Assembly: GCF_047511655.1 (NCBI RefSeq)
Contig: NC_133394.1
Span: 56,700,501 to 56,764,500, forward strand
Length of the DNA stretch: 64,000 bases
From: Castor canadensis
Lineage: Eukaryota; Chordata; Mammalia; Rodentia; Castoridae
Direction: 5' to 3'
The position numbers and the translations under genes are program-made. Under the pieces are notes generated by a model. That model worked only from the letters and a program-made list of their open reading frames with translations. It was not told where the DNA came from and did not search any database. This document shows, piece by piece, positions 12,140 through 23,219 of the stretch (its first letter is position 1; each line of letters starts with the position of its first letter).

Positions 12140-12523
12140 AAATTTTCTGTTTGTTTTTTGTTTATGTGACAAAATACCTAAGGAAAGTAACCTAAAGAAG
12201 GATAGATTTATTTTTCTTTCATGGTTTCAGAGGTTTCAGCCCATAGTGGCTGACTCCATTGCATTGAGCCTGAGGAAAGAGAGATCAACATGGTGGTGGG
12301 AGGAAACAGTGAGAGAAGGAGAGTCAACATGTATCATTAAAAGCATGCCTCTAGCCAGGCTCCACCACCTAATAGTCATTTGGCTATGCATTCATCAATG
12401 GATTAATCCACTGATGAAGTTAGATCCCTTACTATCCAATCACATCTCAACAGCCCATCAGCTGGTAACCAAACCTCTAATAAATGAGCCTTTGGGGAAT
12501 GTTTTTAAGTTGAAACCGTATTA
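12140..12523 (-). repeat. MaLR 5' LTR
   Basis: Right LTR, similar to 10290-10700 but independently diverged: 'ttatgtgacaaaatacctaagg', 'tcatggtttcagaggtttcagcccatagtgg' and 'ctgatgaagttagatccc' match the other copy in order. The outer end is eroded. Confidence 0.75.
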
Positions 12524-12930
12524 ATAACCACCCAAAAATGCACTGGTCTAAAATAATCACAGTACTTATTTTGTTTGTCCAATCTGAGGGTTAAGTAAGT
12601 TTCAGTGGGACAGAATGTTTCTGCTCTACTCAGCATCAGGTTAAAGGCTGGGTACTGTACCCATCTGTAGGCTTGCTAACTTATCCATCTAGTAGTTGAT
12701 ACTAGTTATGGGCTAGAATTTCCATGCCACAACACTAAACATGATCTCCCAACTTAGCCAGGCAGGAGTGACATCACCTTTTCTAACCTGGCCTTAGAAG
12801 TCCACCACATTTCATTAGTTAGAAGCAAGTAACTAAGGACAGCCCACATTCCAGGAAATAAAGACTCTATCTCTTGATAAAGGGGATGCCAAAGAATTTG
12901 TAGACATAAAATATAGTCCAAGTTTTAACA
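12524..12930. other. Intergenic, probably old repeat of unknown class
   Basis: The stretch 'gactctatctcttgataaaggggatgccaaagaatttgtagaca' has the look of an old interspersed repeat, but I cannot place it in a family. No gene is seen. Confidence 0.35.
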
Positions 12931-12934
12931 AATT

Positions 12935-13545
12935 TCAAATAATTATTACTATAGATTATGTCCCCAATAGTAATGCAACTCAGATACAGTCATTATTAAA
13001 ATGTAGCATTTAAAAATTCCTTATATATTTAGAGATTAAAGTACACACATATTAATAACCCAGTAGTCAAATAATAAAGCAACAAAAATTAGAAACTACT
13101 CAGAATAAAGTAATAGTAAACCTACTGATTAAAATGTGTATTTAGATAGGATTTTTTTCTTTTTTTTTTTTTTTTTTTGGCAGTGCTGAGAATCAAACCT
13201 AGGGCCTAGTACATTCCAGGCGAGTTCTCTACCCCTGAGTTATATCACCAGCCCAGGGTAGCCTCAGGCTCACAATCCTCCTGCCTCTATTTCCTGAGTG
13301 CTGGGATTATGAGAATATACCACCTGCCCAGGTAGAGAGAATATTTTCAGGAAAAAAATATCTTTAAAATGAGGAAAGGTTGAACATTAATAAGAGAAAG
13401 AGCCAACCTTAAAAGTAAACTAAAAAAGCTGAAAGAAGTAAAAGGGAAGAAAGATAAAGCTAAAAGTTAATAAACTGGAAAACAAAATAAAATACTGAGT
13501 GTTGAACAAGTCCAAAATTTATTCTTGAAAAGTATGACGAGATCC
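12935..13545 (+). mobile_element. Ancient L1 ORF2 fragment, split by a SINE
   Basis: Degenerate ORF2 endonuclease-to-RT linker: 'cttatatatttagagattaaagtacacac', 'aataacccagtagtcaaa' and, after the SINE, 'gaggaaaggttgaacattaataa' through 'aaaatttattcttgaaaag'. It is interrupted at 13148-13335. Confidence 0.65.
13148..13335 (-). mobile_element. Composite ID/B1 SINE, minus strand
   Basis: A T-run (13160-13178) is followed by 'ggcagtgctgagaatcaaacc' and 'gagttctctacccctgag' (ID/tRNA part reversed), then 'ctcaggctcacaatcctcctgcc...tgctgggattatga' (B1 part reversed). Confidence 0.82.
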
Positions 13546-14585
13546 ATGATGACTTCAGGGGTAAGATGGTGAGGTTTCCTTTATGTGACTCCATGAATGA
13601 GAAGGATCAGGGTAAAAAGAAAGGACAGAAGAACGAACATTGAGAATGAAGAAAGACAGAAAAGCTAAAAAGCATGGGGAAGCAGAAAGGCAATGAAAAG
13701 AAGAATAGGAAACAGTCTGCAACTCCCACAACTACAAGGCAAGCCAATCAGCCAGGGTAATAAAGTGGCAGTCCAAGCTGCAGAAGAGCCTGCCAGTTCT
13801 TGCAAGCTTAAATCCAGATGCAGCGGAATAGCATGGAAGAAATCCATTGCATCACTCCCAATGCTGGAAGTGCCATAGCCAGGCAACATCTTGAGAAGGG
13901 GCCTATTGTTTGAGATGGACCTACTACAGTGACCTAAAAACAAGGAACAGTTAAAGTCAGGGAGTGTGACCCTCTGCCACAGTGTTTGGGTGGCATGGCC
14001 ACAAGGAGTCATGCAGAAAGAGAGGGTTGAACACAGATCTTCTGAGAAGGTTGGGCTATGGAGAGCACAGTGATCGGTGGCCCCACCTGTGATGAGAAGG
14101 AAGCCCCATCACTGTGGCTTACTACAGAGACTGAGAGCTTCAAGCCCATTGCCTATGGATTTCTCAGCCTCTGGATCTACCTCATTGCCACATGTGGTTA
14201 CTGCCAGGTAAGACAGCAAAATTATCAATTTCCACAACATCCTCCCTCCTGTAGGATAGTTTACTGCTAGGCAGGGTCTAAAAGCATTGAGACTGGCAGG
14301 CAAAGTGTCTGGTTCCTTAGGAGCATCCCTCTAATTGCATAACTCAGAACTCCATTTGCTTCCTCAAGTCCCCTATGTAGTCAGGGGACACCCAGTGGCT
14401 TGGAAACTGGGGTTCTCTAGAATGAGTGGGAACCTGCCCAACCCACAGACCACAAAGCTCATGTGACTCCTGGTATGCAAACAAGGGAAGCTTCTAAAGT
14501 GAATGAAGCCCTGACACTGATAACATACCCTTGACTGGCCTGGCCCTCATCCCACACCCTGGACCAACCTGTATACAAGGAACAG
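13546..14585. other. Unassigned segment, possibly the L1 5' UTR
   Basis: Moderately GC-rich DNA with short frames (for example 13665-14012 and 14109-14303 on the minus strand, 14058-14270 on the plus). None has a convincing domain. Its position upstream of a pyrimidine tract and ORF1 suggests an older L1 5' UTR, but no monomer array is visible, so the assignment is weak. Confidence 0.35.
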
Positions 14586-14601
14586 AAGAACAATAGACTT
14601 T

Positions 14602-14794
14602 TTTGTGTGTGTGTGTTGGTCTTGACCATAGCAAGGAAATTTATTCTGGGTGCAGCCAGAAGCTGTTGGAGGTGTAAGCCAGGGGGCAACACTATTTGAT
14701 CATAGGAAAATATAAGACGAAGTGGAAAAAAAGACTTCCAAATATACACTCACATATTTACTACTATTTCAACTGTGCAAGCATATGTGTGTGT
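14602..14794 (-). pseudogene. Short retrocopy flanked by a 16-bp target duplication
   Basis: The 16-mer aagaacaatagacttt occurs at 14586-14601 and 14795-14810. On the minus strand the 193-bp insert ends with 'cagaataaatttccttgc' (an AATAAA signal), then a short stretch, (AC)n and A's, as expected for a 5'-truncated retrocopy of a poly(A) transcript. I do not recognise the parent transcript. A SINE is less likely because no box A/B is visible. Confidence 0.7.
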
Positions 14795-14879
14795 AAGAAC
14801 AATAGACTTTAGATATGACCCACCACCTCCCCAGATCTGGTGGGTTCCAATATTAGGAAACCAGAAAGAAGATTCTCCA

Positions 14880-15290
14880 GTTCTTTTAATGCTTTTTTGC
14901 TTTTTCCTTTCTATTATATTTTATTTTTTTTTAACTTTAGTTTTTAAATCATTTATGTATTTATTTCAATTGTTTTTGTCTTTATTTTTATTTACATATT
15001 TTTCTTTATTTTGTGATCATATTTTCCATCCCTTGCTCTTTTCTTTCTCGTATTCTTTTCCTTTTTTTAAATTTAAACTAGCTTCTGTCTTTTTTCCCTG
15101 GACTGCCCCCTCCTTTATTTCATTCTGTTATTATAATTACTTTTACCATTAATAATTTTTCACTTCATAGTCTATTCTACATTGTTTTTGCCACTTGCTT
15201 TTCTGTGGCTATTAGTGGTGTAGTAATTGTCTTTAATCAATTTTTATTTTATTTCTACATCTGGTTTGTTTTGTTGTTGCCACTGTTACA
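14880..15290 (+). repeat. Pyrimidine-rich, T-rich tract upstream of L1 ORF1
   Basis: Long runs of T with C interspersed ('ttttttctttatt'-like). A similar but shorter tract precedes ORF1 in the younger L1 (3370-3540), so it is read as part of the L1 leader and not as gene sequence. It makes the 125-codon plus-strand frame here (14775-15152) a low-complexity artefact. Confidence 0.6.
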
Positions 15291-15539
15291 GCAGTTTGTT
15301 TTCTGTTCTCTGAGAAGTGCTGGGGGTTGAGCCCTCAAAAGAACACTGCTCACTAAGAAGACCATATAAAACTAGAATACATATCCATCCCAACAGATGT
15401 GAAATCACATCATAAAAATATGAAAAATACAAAAAGCAAGACTCCTTCAAAAGCTCATAACTCTTCAATAATTGAATCCAAAGATATTAAAATTTTAATT
15501 TTAAGGACTAGTTTTTAAAATGATAATTATCTCCAAAAG

Positions 15540-16285
15540 AATTCAACACATAAATTAAGCCAAGCCCCAACAGAATCTTAGAAGTGAAAAGCTTACTAAA
15601 TCAAGTTAAAAACCTAATGGAAACCACCACAAATACACTAGACCATATGGAAGAACAAATATCAGGAATGAATACAAGGTTAAGGAATCACTGCATTCAC
15701 ATAGCCATAAAGAAAACAAATAAGCAATCATGAGTATAACATTCAAGACCACTCTGGCAAGGTTAAGAGAGCAAACTTATGGATCTGTGGTGCAGAGGGA
15801 ACCAAGATACAGACTAAAGGCATAGAAAACTATTCTATGACATTATAGCCAAAACTTTCCCAAATCTAGAGAAAGAAACAGACATCGAAGTATAGGAGAT
15901 ATTTAGAGTGTGTCCAGAAAAGAACCTCCCATGTCATATTGTAGTTAAAATGCCAAGAGCATAGAACAAAGAACATGAAAGCTTCAAGAGAGGAGTGCCA
16001 AGTTACTTACAAAGACAACCCTATCAGAATAACAGCAGACCTCTCATGAGAAACACTAAAGGACAAGAAAGCATGGACTCCTATTTCAAGCCTTGAAACA
16101 AAATAACTTCCAACCAACACTACTATATCTAGAAATGCTATCTTTTAAAATCAAAGGAGAAATAAAGACCTCCCACAATAAGCATAAACTAAAGCAATTC
16201 ATGACCACTAAGCCAGCATTAGAGAAGATGCTTAAAGCAATACTATACAGAGAAAAGAACTTGGGAAAGACTAAACCTCACTAGA
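15540..16285 (+). pseudogene. L1 ORF1 remnant (older L1)
   Basis: Decayed coiled-coil sequence is followed by the C-terminal domain. Frame 16093-16284 reads NFQPTLLYLEMLSFKIKG-like and then FMTTKPALEKMLKAILYREK, which aligns with NFNPRILNPAKLSFKIDG and YMTTKTPLQNILQGIL in the L1 at 4441-4800. Upstream frames are closed by stops. Confidence 0.75.
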
Positions 16286-16375
16286 CAAATAGACAAACAA
16301 TGAGAATTATGAAAGATTCAAACATTATTAACTCAGTAGACCAGCAAACCTCTAAGATGAAGAAGGGAGAAATTA

Positions 16376-16600
16376 GCCAGGTGCCAGTGGCTCACACATG
16401 TAATCCTAGCTAGTTGGGAGGCTGAGATTGTAAGGGTTGAAGTTTGAGACAAACCTGAGCAAATAGTCATTGAGACCCCATATCCAAAGTAACCATAGCC
16501 AAAATGGATTGGAAGTGTGGTCCAAGTGGTAGAGCACCTGCTTTGCAAGTATGAAGCCCTGAGTTCAAACCCCAATCCCACCAAAAAAATGAGAAAGTAG
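16376..16600 (+). mobile_element. Composite B1-ID SINE
   Basis: A B1 part ('ccagtggctcacacatgtaatcctagctagttgggaggctgag') is followed by 'aaaatggattggaagtgtggtccaagtggtagagcacctgc...gagttcaaacccc', an ID-type tRNA-derived part, and an A-run. The two parts are fused in one insert. Confidence 0.88.
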
Positions 16601-16693
16601 TACACACTTTTTAATAACATTTATAAATGTAAATAGTCTTAACTCTCTAATCAAGGGACACAGGATAGCTGAATGGACTTAAAAACAAGATCC

Positions 16694-16780
16694 AGGGCTG
16701 GTGGAGTGGCTTAGGTAATAGAGTTCTTATCTAGCAAGTGTGAGGCCCTGAGTTCAAACCCCAGTATTGTCATAAAAGAT
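16694..16780 (+). mobile_element. ID-type tRNA-derived SINE
   Basis: Begins 'gggctggtggagtggct' and contains 'gtgaggccctgagttcaaaccccag', the B-box region of the local ID family. It lies inside L1 ORF2 at the 'aaacaagatcca' endonuclease motif, flanked by aagatcc / aagatac. Confidence 0.88.
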
Positions 16781-16808
16781 ACTGTAAGAAACTCATCTCA
16801 CTGGCAAA

Positions 16809-16809
<1 letters not shown>

Positions 16810-16865
<56 letters not shown>
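16810..16865 (+). repeat. (AC)n microsatellite, about 28 units
   Basis: An uninterrupted 56-bp AC run that has expanded inside the L1 ORF2 endonuclease sequence ('ctggcaaagacacac...'). Pure and long, so probably length-variable between individuals. Confidence 0.95.
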
Positions 16866-16866
<1 letters not shown>

Positions 16867-19640
16867 GGAGACTGAAAGTGAAAAAAATGAAACATGATAT
16901 TCCAAGCAAACAGAATCCAAAATGCAAAAGGAAAAACTATACTCATATCTGACAAAGAAGACTCCAAACTAAAATTAGTAAGAAATTATAATGGCCATTT
17001 CATAATAATAAGGGGAATAATCTGTGAAGATATAATGACTATAAACATATATTTGCACCAAGTATTGATACTCCCGATTTCATAAAACAAATACTACTGA
17101 ATATTAAGGGACAGATAGGTCCCTTAATAATAATAGTACATGACTTCAATATCCACTCTTATCAATAGCTAGGTTATCCAGACAAAACTCGTCAAAGAAA
17201 CTTCAGAATCAAACTTCGCCATAGGTCAAATGGATTTAACAGTCATACATAGAGTACTCTATCCAATAGCTGCAGAGTACACATTCCTCTCAGCAACCCA
17301 TGGAACTTTTTCTAAAATAGGTCACATTTCAGGCCATAAGCCAAGTCTAAAAGTACAAAAAAATAAAGCACAAGTACTAAAAGTACATTGTGCATTATCA
17401 CTACAATGTAATAAAACAGGAAATCAATAGCAAGAGAAACTACAGAAAATATATGAACACATGGAGATTGAACAATACAGTTTGAATGAAACTGGGAAGA
17501 GAAGGATTTTAAAATTCCTAGAATCAAACGAAAATGAAAACATCACTTACCAGGACCTTTGGGATAGAGCAAAGGAAGTTCTAAGAGGGATGTCTATAGC
17601 TATGAGTGGCTATACTGAAATAATAACTTGATGAGAGGTCTCAAGTAAATAATTTAATAGTGTACCTCAAGCTCTTAGAAAAATAAGAACAAGCCAAACC
17701 CCAAATTAGGAGATGGAAAGAAATAATAAAGATATCTGCAGAGATTAATGGAATGGAGACTAAAAGATTAATTTTTAAAAGAATCAATGAAACCAAGAAT
17801 TGCTTCTTTGAAATGATAAACAAGATTAACAAACCCTTAGCCAACTAACCAAAAGAAGTAGGAAGAAGACCCAAATTAATAAAGTTAGAAATGAAAAATG
17901 AGATATTAAAAAGACACCACTGAAATCCAGTGAATCATTAAGAAATATTTTGAAAACTTTACTCCAATAAACTGAAAAACCTATAAGAAAAAGATAAATT
18001 TCTAGACATATATGATTTACAGAAATTGAGCTGATAAACAACCTAAACTATTCAATACAAGCAGTGACATTTAAGCAGTAATAAAATTTCTTTCAACAAA
18101 GAAAAGCCCAATGCCAGACAGAATCACTGTTGAATACCACCAGAATTTTAAAGAACTACCACCAATGATTTTCAAATTATTCCACAAAAAGGATTGAATG
18201 CTTCCAAACCCATTCTATGAAGCCAGTATTTCACTGATACTAAAACAAGATAAGAATACCAAAAGAAGAAAAAACTATCGCACAATTTCCTTGATGAACA
18301 CAGTCACAAAAATCCTTAATAAAATACTTGTGAGATGAATTCAACAACAAGTAAAAAGACTTATACCATGATCAAGTTGGAGGATGCACAGATGGTTCAA
18401 CATACACAAATCAATAAATGTAATACAGCACATAAATAGAATCAAGGACAAAAACCACTTGATCATCTCAATAGATGTAGAAAAGGCCTTTGACAAAATT
18501 CAGCATCCCTTCACAATAAAAGCTCTGAAGAAAGTAGGAACAGAAGGGTTATATCTCAGCATAGTAAAAAGTATATATGACAAACCTATAGCCATCAATA
18601 TACTGAATGAAGGAAAAAAGAAAGCATTCCCTCTAAAGTCAGGAATGAAACAAGGTAGTCTACTCTCTCTACTCTGATTCAGCATAGTTCTTGAACTTTT
18701 ACCTGCAGCAATAAGACAAGAGAAAGAAATAAAGGGATACACATAGAAAAGAAAGAAATCAAAATATCCCTGTTTGCAGATGATATGATCCTATACCTAA
18801 AAGACCCTAAAGATTCTACCAGAAAACTCTTAAATCTGATAAACACTTGCAGCAGGATACAAAATCAACACAAGGAAGTCGGTAGCTTTTCTATATACAA
18901 TTAACAAACTTGCTGAGAAAGAAATCAGGAAAACAATCACAATACATAAAGAACTCAAAAAATTAATGACCGAAAGAATGAACAATCCAATCAATAAGTG
19001 GGCAATTAAACTGAACAGATGGTCCCCGAAGGAAGAAGTATAAATGACTAATGTGTACAGGAAGAAGTGCTCAACATCCTTATCCATCAGGAAAATGCAA
19101 ATCAAAACAGCACTGAGATTCCATCTCACCCCAGTGAAAATGGCTATCATCAAGAAAATAAACAATGACAAATGCTGGTGAGGTTGTAGAGGAAAAAGGA
19201 ACTCTTACATGCTATTGGAAATGTTAATTAGTGCAGCCACTATGGAAATCAGTGTGGAGGGCCTTCAAAAAACTAAAAATAGAGCTACCATATGACCCTG
19301 CTATACTACTGTGGGTATATTCCCAAAGGAGTCAAAATCAGGATACAATAGAAAAACCTGTACACCCACGTTTATTGTAGCACTATTCGCAATAGCCAAG
19401 TTATAGAATCAGCCTAGGTACCCATCAGTGGGTTAATGGATAAAAAATGTGGTATATATATATATTATATATATAATATATACACAATGGAGTATTATTT
19501 AGCCATAAAGAAGAGTGAAATTATGTGATTTGCAGGGAAATGGATGGAACTGGAGAACTTCATGTTAAGCAAAATAATTCAGACTCAAGAAAAACAAAAA
19601 TTGCATGTTTTCCCTCGTATGTAGAATCTAGATTTTTAAA
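16866..19640 (+). pseudogene. L1 ORF2 remnant (older L1)
   Basis: Endonuclease sequence continues from 16880 to 17600. The RT core at 18384-18677 contains [17 protein letters not shown], a palm motif of L1 RT, and the following [15 protein letters not shown] block lies at 18765-18810. The C-terminal end at 19470-19640 has 'acacaatggagtattatttagccataaagaag' and 'ggaaatggatggaactggag'. Stops at several points and an internal deletion after 18930 prevent function. Confidence 0.8.
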
Positions 19641-19800
19641 AATCATGAAAGAACATTTCAGAACAGAAAGGGGACAGGTGGGTGGGAGGGACAAGAGTGA
19701 ACATTATCAAAGTACATTATATACATGTGCGAAAATGTCATAATGAAACTTGCTTTTTGTACAATTAATATTCAGTAATAAAAAAGAATAAAAATATAAT

Positions 19801-20045
19801 AAAATGGACACTATGAGTCAGGGAGAAAATGGGTCAATAATCATATTATTGACGCTAGGATAGATCCAACAGAGATATATTTAGCTAAAAATTTTCTCAT
19901 TTAAGATATAGTAAACAAACTATTTAAGATATAGTTTGTTTCCAGAACTGCTCTGGTGGAGAACAAGCAAAGGCTCCCAGCTACTCTTGCAACTGTAGGC
20001 TTGGCCATCTCCTGGTCTATCAATGTGTTGGCCAATCAGCTTCTC
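19801..20045. other. Intergenic, nothing recognised
   Basis: Contains a short imperfect inverted repeat around 19910-19940 ('aaacaaactatttaagatatagtttg'). No gene or known repeat. Confidence 0.4.
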
Positions 20046-20799
20046 TCACCATAAGACTGTGTCCACATCACTGAGTAAGTGACAGAAAATTATGCCTAAT
20101 GGTGTAGAAATGAATGTTTTTAAAAACTTCTTTGAAGCATAACATTCACACAAATACAGAACCCAAATGAACAACTGAATGGAGTAAGACTTCATACTCA
20201 TGAAGCTAAAAGTACATGAAACTGCCAAGACTTCAGAAATCCTCTTTGAGCCCCTGCTAACACTACTTCTCCCTGTTCCTCAAAGCTAACCACTGTTGTG
20301 ACTTACCCTACAACTTATATATGCCCCGTTTGGAACTTTATAAAAATGCCAACTATCCAGGACATATCTTCTGTGCCTTGCTTTAATGTTAAGTTTGAAA
20401 TTCATTTGTATTGCTGGCTGTCAGGCTGTGTACCCTGCTTTATAGGAATTTATTTACATGATCTACTATTGATGGATATTAGCGTTTTCAGCTTTTGTTT
20501 TTATACATACTGTTGCCATAAATAATTTTTGCATTTCATTGTGTACGCATGCGCATATTTCTATCAAAAGAATAAATTTGCTGATCATGGAATGTGCACA
20601 TATTCTTCTTTATTAAATGATGCCACCCTTTTCAGAGCAACTAAAGGAATTTAGATTTCTGACAGCAGGGTTTAAGGATTATGGTTGTTTTAAATTCTTA
20701 CCAACACCTGGTAATAAAATAGCAAAGCTATTTTTCTTTAGTCATTCTGTTGGACTTTTAGTGCTAGCTACATCATGACAAGATTAAATTGTATTAACT

Positions 20800-21200
20800 T
20801 CCTGTTCTTTGCATTAGCTTCCTGTGTGTTCTGTCACAAAGTACATAAATTTGGTGTTTTAAAACAACGGAAATGTATTATTCTCTCATAGTTCTGGAAT
20901 GCAGAAGATCAAAATCTATGTCACTGAACTGAGACAGTCCAATCCTTGCCTCTTCCAGCTTCTGGTGGCTATATCATTCCTTAGTTCTGATCACGTCACA
21001 GCCTCCATGCTCATATCGCCTTCCTTTCCCTGTGTCAAATCTCCTTTGTATCTATCTTATAAAATGGTTTCAATTACATTTCAAGTACACCAGCTAATTC
21101 AAGTAATCTCCATTTCATGATCACCATTACCATAATCATGTCTGCAATTAACAGTCACAGGTTCCAGGGATTATTTCATGGATATCTTTTGAGGTACCTT
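20800..21200 (-). mobile_element. MLT1-like MaLR LTR, minus strand
   Basis: Reads 'tgcattagcttcctgtgtgttctgtcacaaagtacataaatttgg', 'ttaaaacaacggaaatgtattattctctcatagttctggaatgcagaagatc', 'ttgcctcttccagcttctggtgg' and 'agtcacaggttccaggg', the order of MLT1 LTRs in reverse orientation. Confidence 0.8.
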
Positions 21201-21456
21201 AATTAAGCCTACTATATCTCTTGTTTTGATTAATTTTCCTAATGTTTATTGAACATTTGGATGTTTTTCTTTAATGAAGTGCACATTAAGTCTGTTCATT
21301 TAAAAAAATCGGGCATTCTGTCTTTTTCTCACTGAATTTCAATAATCATTTATATAGCCTACATACAAATATTTAGTCCAGGTATATCTACTGAAAATAT
21401 GCTTTTCTACTTTATAGCTTGTATCTTCATACTTTCTTTTAAAGAACAATTCATTG

Positions 21457-21578
21457 GTTTTGTTTTTTTGAGACAGGGTCTATTATGTCACCAGGCTTTT
21501 CTTGAATTTCTGTTCCTCTTGCCTCAGCCTCCCAAAAACTGGGATTACAGACAAGTGTCTCCACATCAAGATGAAAGT
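21457..21578 (-). mobile_element. B1-type SINE, minus strand
   Basis: 'ttttttgagacagggtct...gcctcagcctcccaaaaactgggattacag' is a reversed 7SL-derived monomer. Confidence 0.85.
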
Positions 21579-22185
21579 TATTAATTGTAATATAATTTAT
21601 TAATAGTTTTCCTTTCAGGTTAGTGCTTTCTGTGTCCTAATTAATGTGATCCCAAGGTCATAAAAATATCTTCATATTTGGATTTTCACCTTTCACATCA
21701 ATATCAAAATCATCTAGAAATGACTGTTATGTATGGCATGAAGCTGGAGTCAAGTTTTCCTGTATTCTATTGGTCCATGAGTTTATCCTACTCCATGCTT
21801 CAGTTTTCAGTACTGTGGCTCTATATTAAGTCCTGATTTTCGGGTAAGCTAGTCCTCTTCCTTGTCCTTCTTTGAATGTAGATTGTCTCCTTAAGTTGCC
21901 ATACAAATTTTAGAATTGGCTTGTCAATTTCCACAAAAAAAATCCACAGGCTAGGACGTTGGTTGAATTATGTCTATAGATCAATAAGAGAATTGACTTC
22001 TTTGTAATATTGAGTATCCCAGTCCATGAACACAATATTCCTCTGTTTAGTCCTTCTTTAACTTCTCTCAAAACTGTTATATAGTTTTTGACATAGAAGA
22101 CCTGTGTGTTTTCATTAGATTTAGTTGTAGCTTCTTTATTTTAAATACTATTATGAATACTCTTGCTTACTTACTGTTTGCAATT

Positions 22186-22275
22186 GGTTTGTTTTTTAGC
22201 GGTACTGGGATTTGAATTCAGGGCTTCTTACTTGCTAAGTAGGCACTCTATCATTTCAGTTACGCCTCCAGCCTA
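22186..22275 (-). mobile_element. ID-type SINE, minus strand
   Basis: 'agcggtactgggatttgaattcagggcttcttacttgctaagtaggcactctatcatttc...cctccagcc' is the reversed local ID consensus. Confidence 0.82.
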
Positions 22276-22385
22276 TGTTTGCAGCTGGCTTGTAAACATA
22301 CAATTGTATCTATATTTGTATTTACACAGCAGCCTTGCATCCAGCAATCCATTAATTATTTTGAGTTTTCTATGTACAATAGAAA

Positions 22386-22935
22386 ACTCCCCCTTATTTG
22401 TGGTTTCACTTTCCAGTTTCAATTACCTGCTGTCAACTACAGTCTGAAGATACTTAATGGAAAATTTTAGAAATAAAAATTCATAAGTTTCAATTGCTCT
22501 CTGTTCTGAGAAATGTGATGAAATCTCATGCCACCCTGCTCCATCCCACCAGGGATGTGAATCGCCCCTTTGTCCTGCCTAGTCATAACACATACACTAC
22601 TTGTCCATTAGTCACTTAACAGCCCTCTCTGTCATTAGATCAACTGTCCTGTTTCACAGTCCTTGTGATCAAGTGACCCTTACACAATATCCTAACCCTA
22701 TGTCACAGTGCCTATGTCATTTACCCCTCTTCATCCCAACATTTAGGCTTTGTATCATCTCACATCATCACAAGAAGAAGGGTAAGTAGCCTACAATAAC
22801 ATTTTGTGAGAGAGAGACTATATTCTATAACTTTTTATAGTACACTGTATTATTATAACATTCCATTTTGTTAATTGTGAATCTCTTAATGTGCTTATTC
22901 TATAAATAAACTTTATCATAGATATATATGGGATA
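22386..22935 (+). mobile_element. Tigger-family DNA transposon remnant (TcMar)
   Basis: Starts 'ctcccccttatttgtggtttcactttcc', a Tigger-type terminal repeat. It continues with 'ttaatggaaaattttagaaataaaaattcataagtttcaattgc', 'tgatgaaatctcatgccaccctgctcc' and 'tcacttaacagccctctctgtcattagatcaactg', and ends with 'gtgaatctcttaatgtgcttattctataaataaactttatcata'. There is no transposase frame; it is an internally deleted fossil with a worn 3' end. Confidence 0.8.
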
Positions 22936-23205
22936 TGAGTGGCAGCCACAGAGTTACAGGAACTGAAAAATTGAAAGCTTTTTTAAAGTTCTCAACAATT
23001 TCTCATTGATAGGCTAACGTTGAAAGAGGCAGAGAATTCACCATGTTTCAGATATGGCTGAAAATGGAACAGAAAAGAGTAACCTTATAAATGGTATTAC
23101 TGCTCAGCTTACTTGTCACTCTCATGTGACAAGTCTAATCTGCCTCTTAATACTTGGTCATTTGGTTACTAGCAATCCCAAAAGGGAGAAGTCAGCACAT
23201 AAAGT
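22936..23205. other. Intergenic, nothing recognised
   Basis: No coding, RNA or identifiable repeat features. Confidence 0.4.
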
Positions 23206-23219
23206 TCAAAATGGGAGAC

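Larger units (their letters stand above)
10290..12523 (-). mobile_element. ERVL-MaLR retrotransposon, minus strand, two LTRs
   Basis: Related sequences at 10290-10700 and 12140-12523 are the LTRs; both contain 'gacaaaatacct', 'caatggat' and 'ctgatgaagtt' blocks and end in 'aaaccataaca' or a diverged form. Between them lies about 1.4 kb of non-coding internal sequence with MaLR-type blocks such as 'aaagtctcctctgagtctcaagg', 'cctatcagcattttggtttta' and 'ttcacagcagtggcccc'. On the minus strand a purine-rich ggggcagaa tract abuts the LTR start TGTTATGG, as a polypurine tract should. No gag, pol or env frame is visible. It is a non-autonomous fossil. Confidence 0.82.
13546..19800 (+). mobile_element. 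Older, nearly full-length L1 with several insertions
   Basis: An L1 with a probable 5' UTR (from about 13550; left edge uncertain), a pyrimidine-rich tract (14880-15160) just before ORF1 as in the younger L1 at 3370-3540, a decayed ORF1 (about 15540-16270), an ORF2 endonuclease region (about 16630-17600), an RT region (about 18380-18840) and a C-terminal region (19000-19640), then an A-rich end with ataaaa repeats at 19780-19800. Roughly 1 kb after the FADD block is missing near 18930. Two SINEs and a (CA)n tract interrupt it, and stops and shifts are numerous. Confidence 0.75.
20050..22270 (-). mobile_element. Ancient L1 (ORF2 region), minus strand, split by three insertions
   Basis: Antisense L1 landmarks occur in order: 'gtttttatacatactgttgccataaataa', 'ttcttaccaacacctgg', 'caagttttcctgtattctattggtccatgag', 'ccatacaaattttagaattggcttgtcaatttc' and 'gtatcccagtccatgaacac'. 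The copy is broken by an MLT1-like LTR (20800-21200), a B1 SINE (21457-21578) and an ID SINE (22186-22275). Confidence 0.72.

Noticed and set aside
14109-14303. Minus-strand 64-codon frame with a hydrophobic leader and NEVDPEAEKS, resembling the start of an acid lipase
   Set aside because: The similarity is only a few residues. No splice structure, no downstream lipase exons and no conserved motif follow, and the position suggests L1 leader or other repeat sequence.
14775-15152. Plus-strand 125-codon frame rich in F, L and Y
   Set aside because: It is translation of a T-rich, pyrimidine tract; the composition is low complexity and matches the position of an L1 leader.
16809-16866. CA/TG repeat as a possible Z-DNA regulatory element
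   Set aside because: It sits inside a dead L1 and is explained by microsatellite expansion; nothing nearby suggests regulation.
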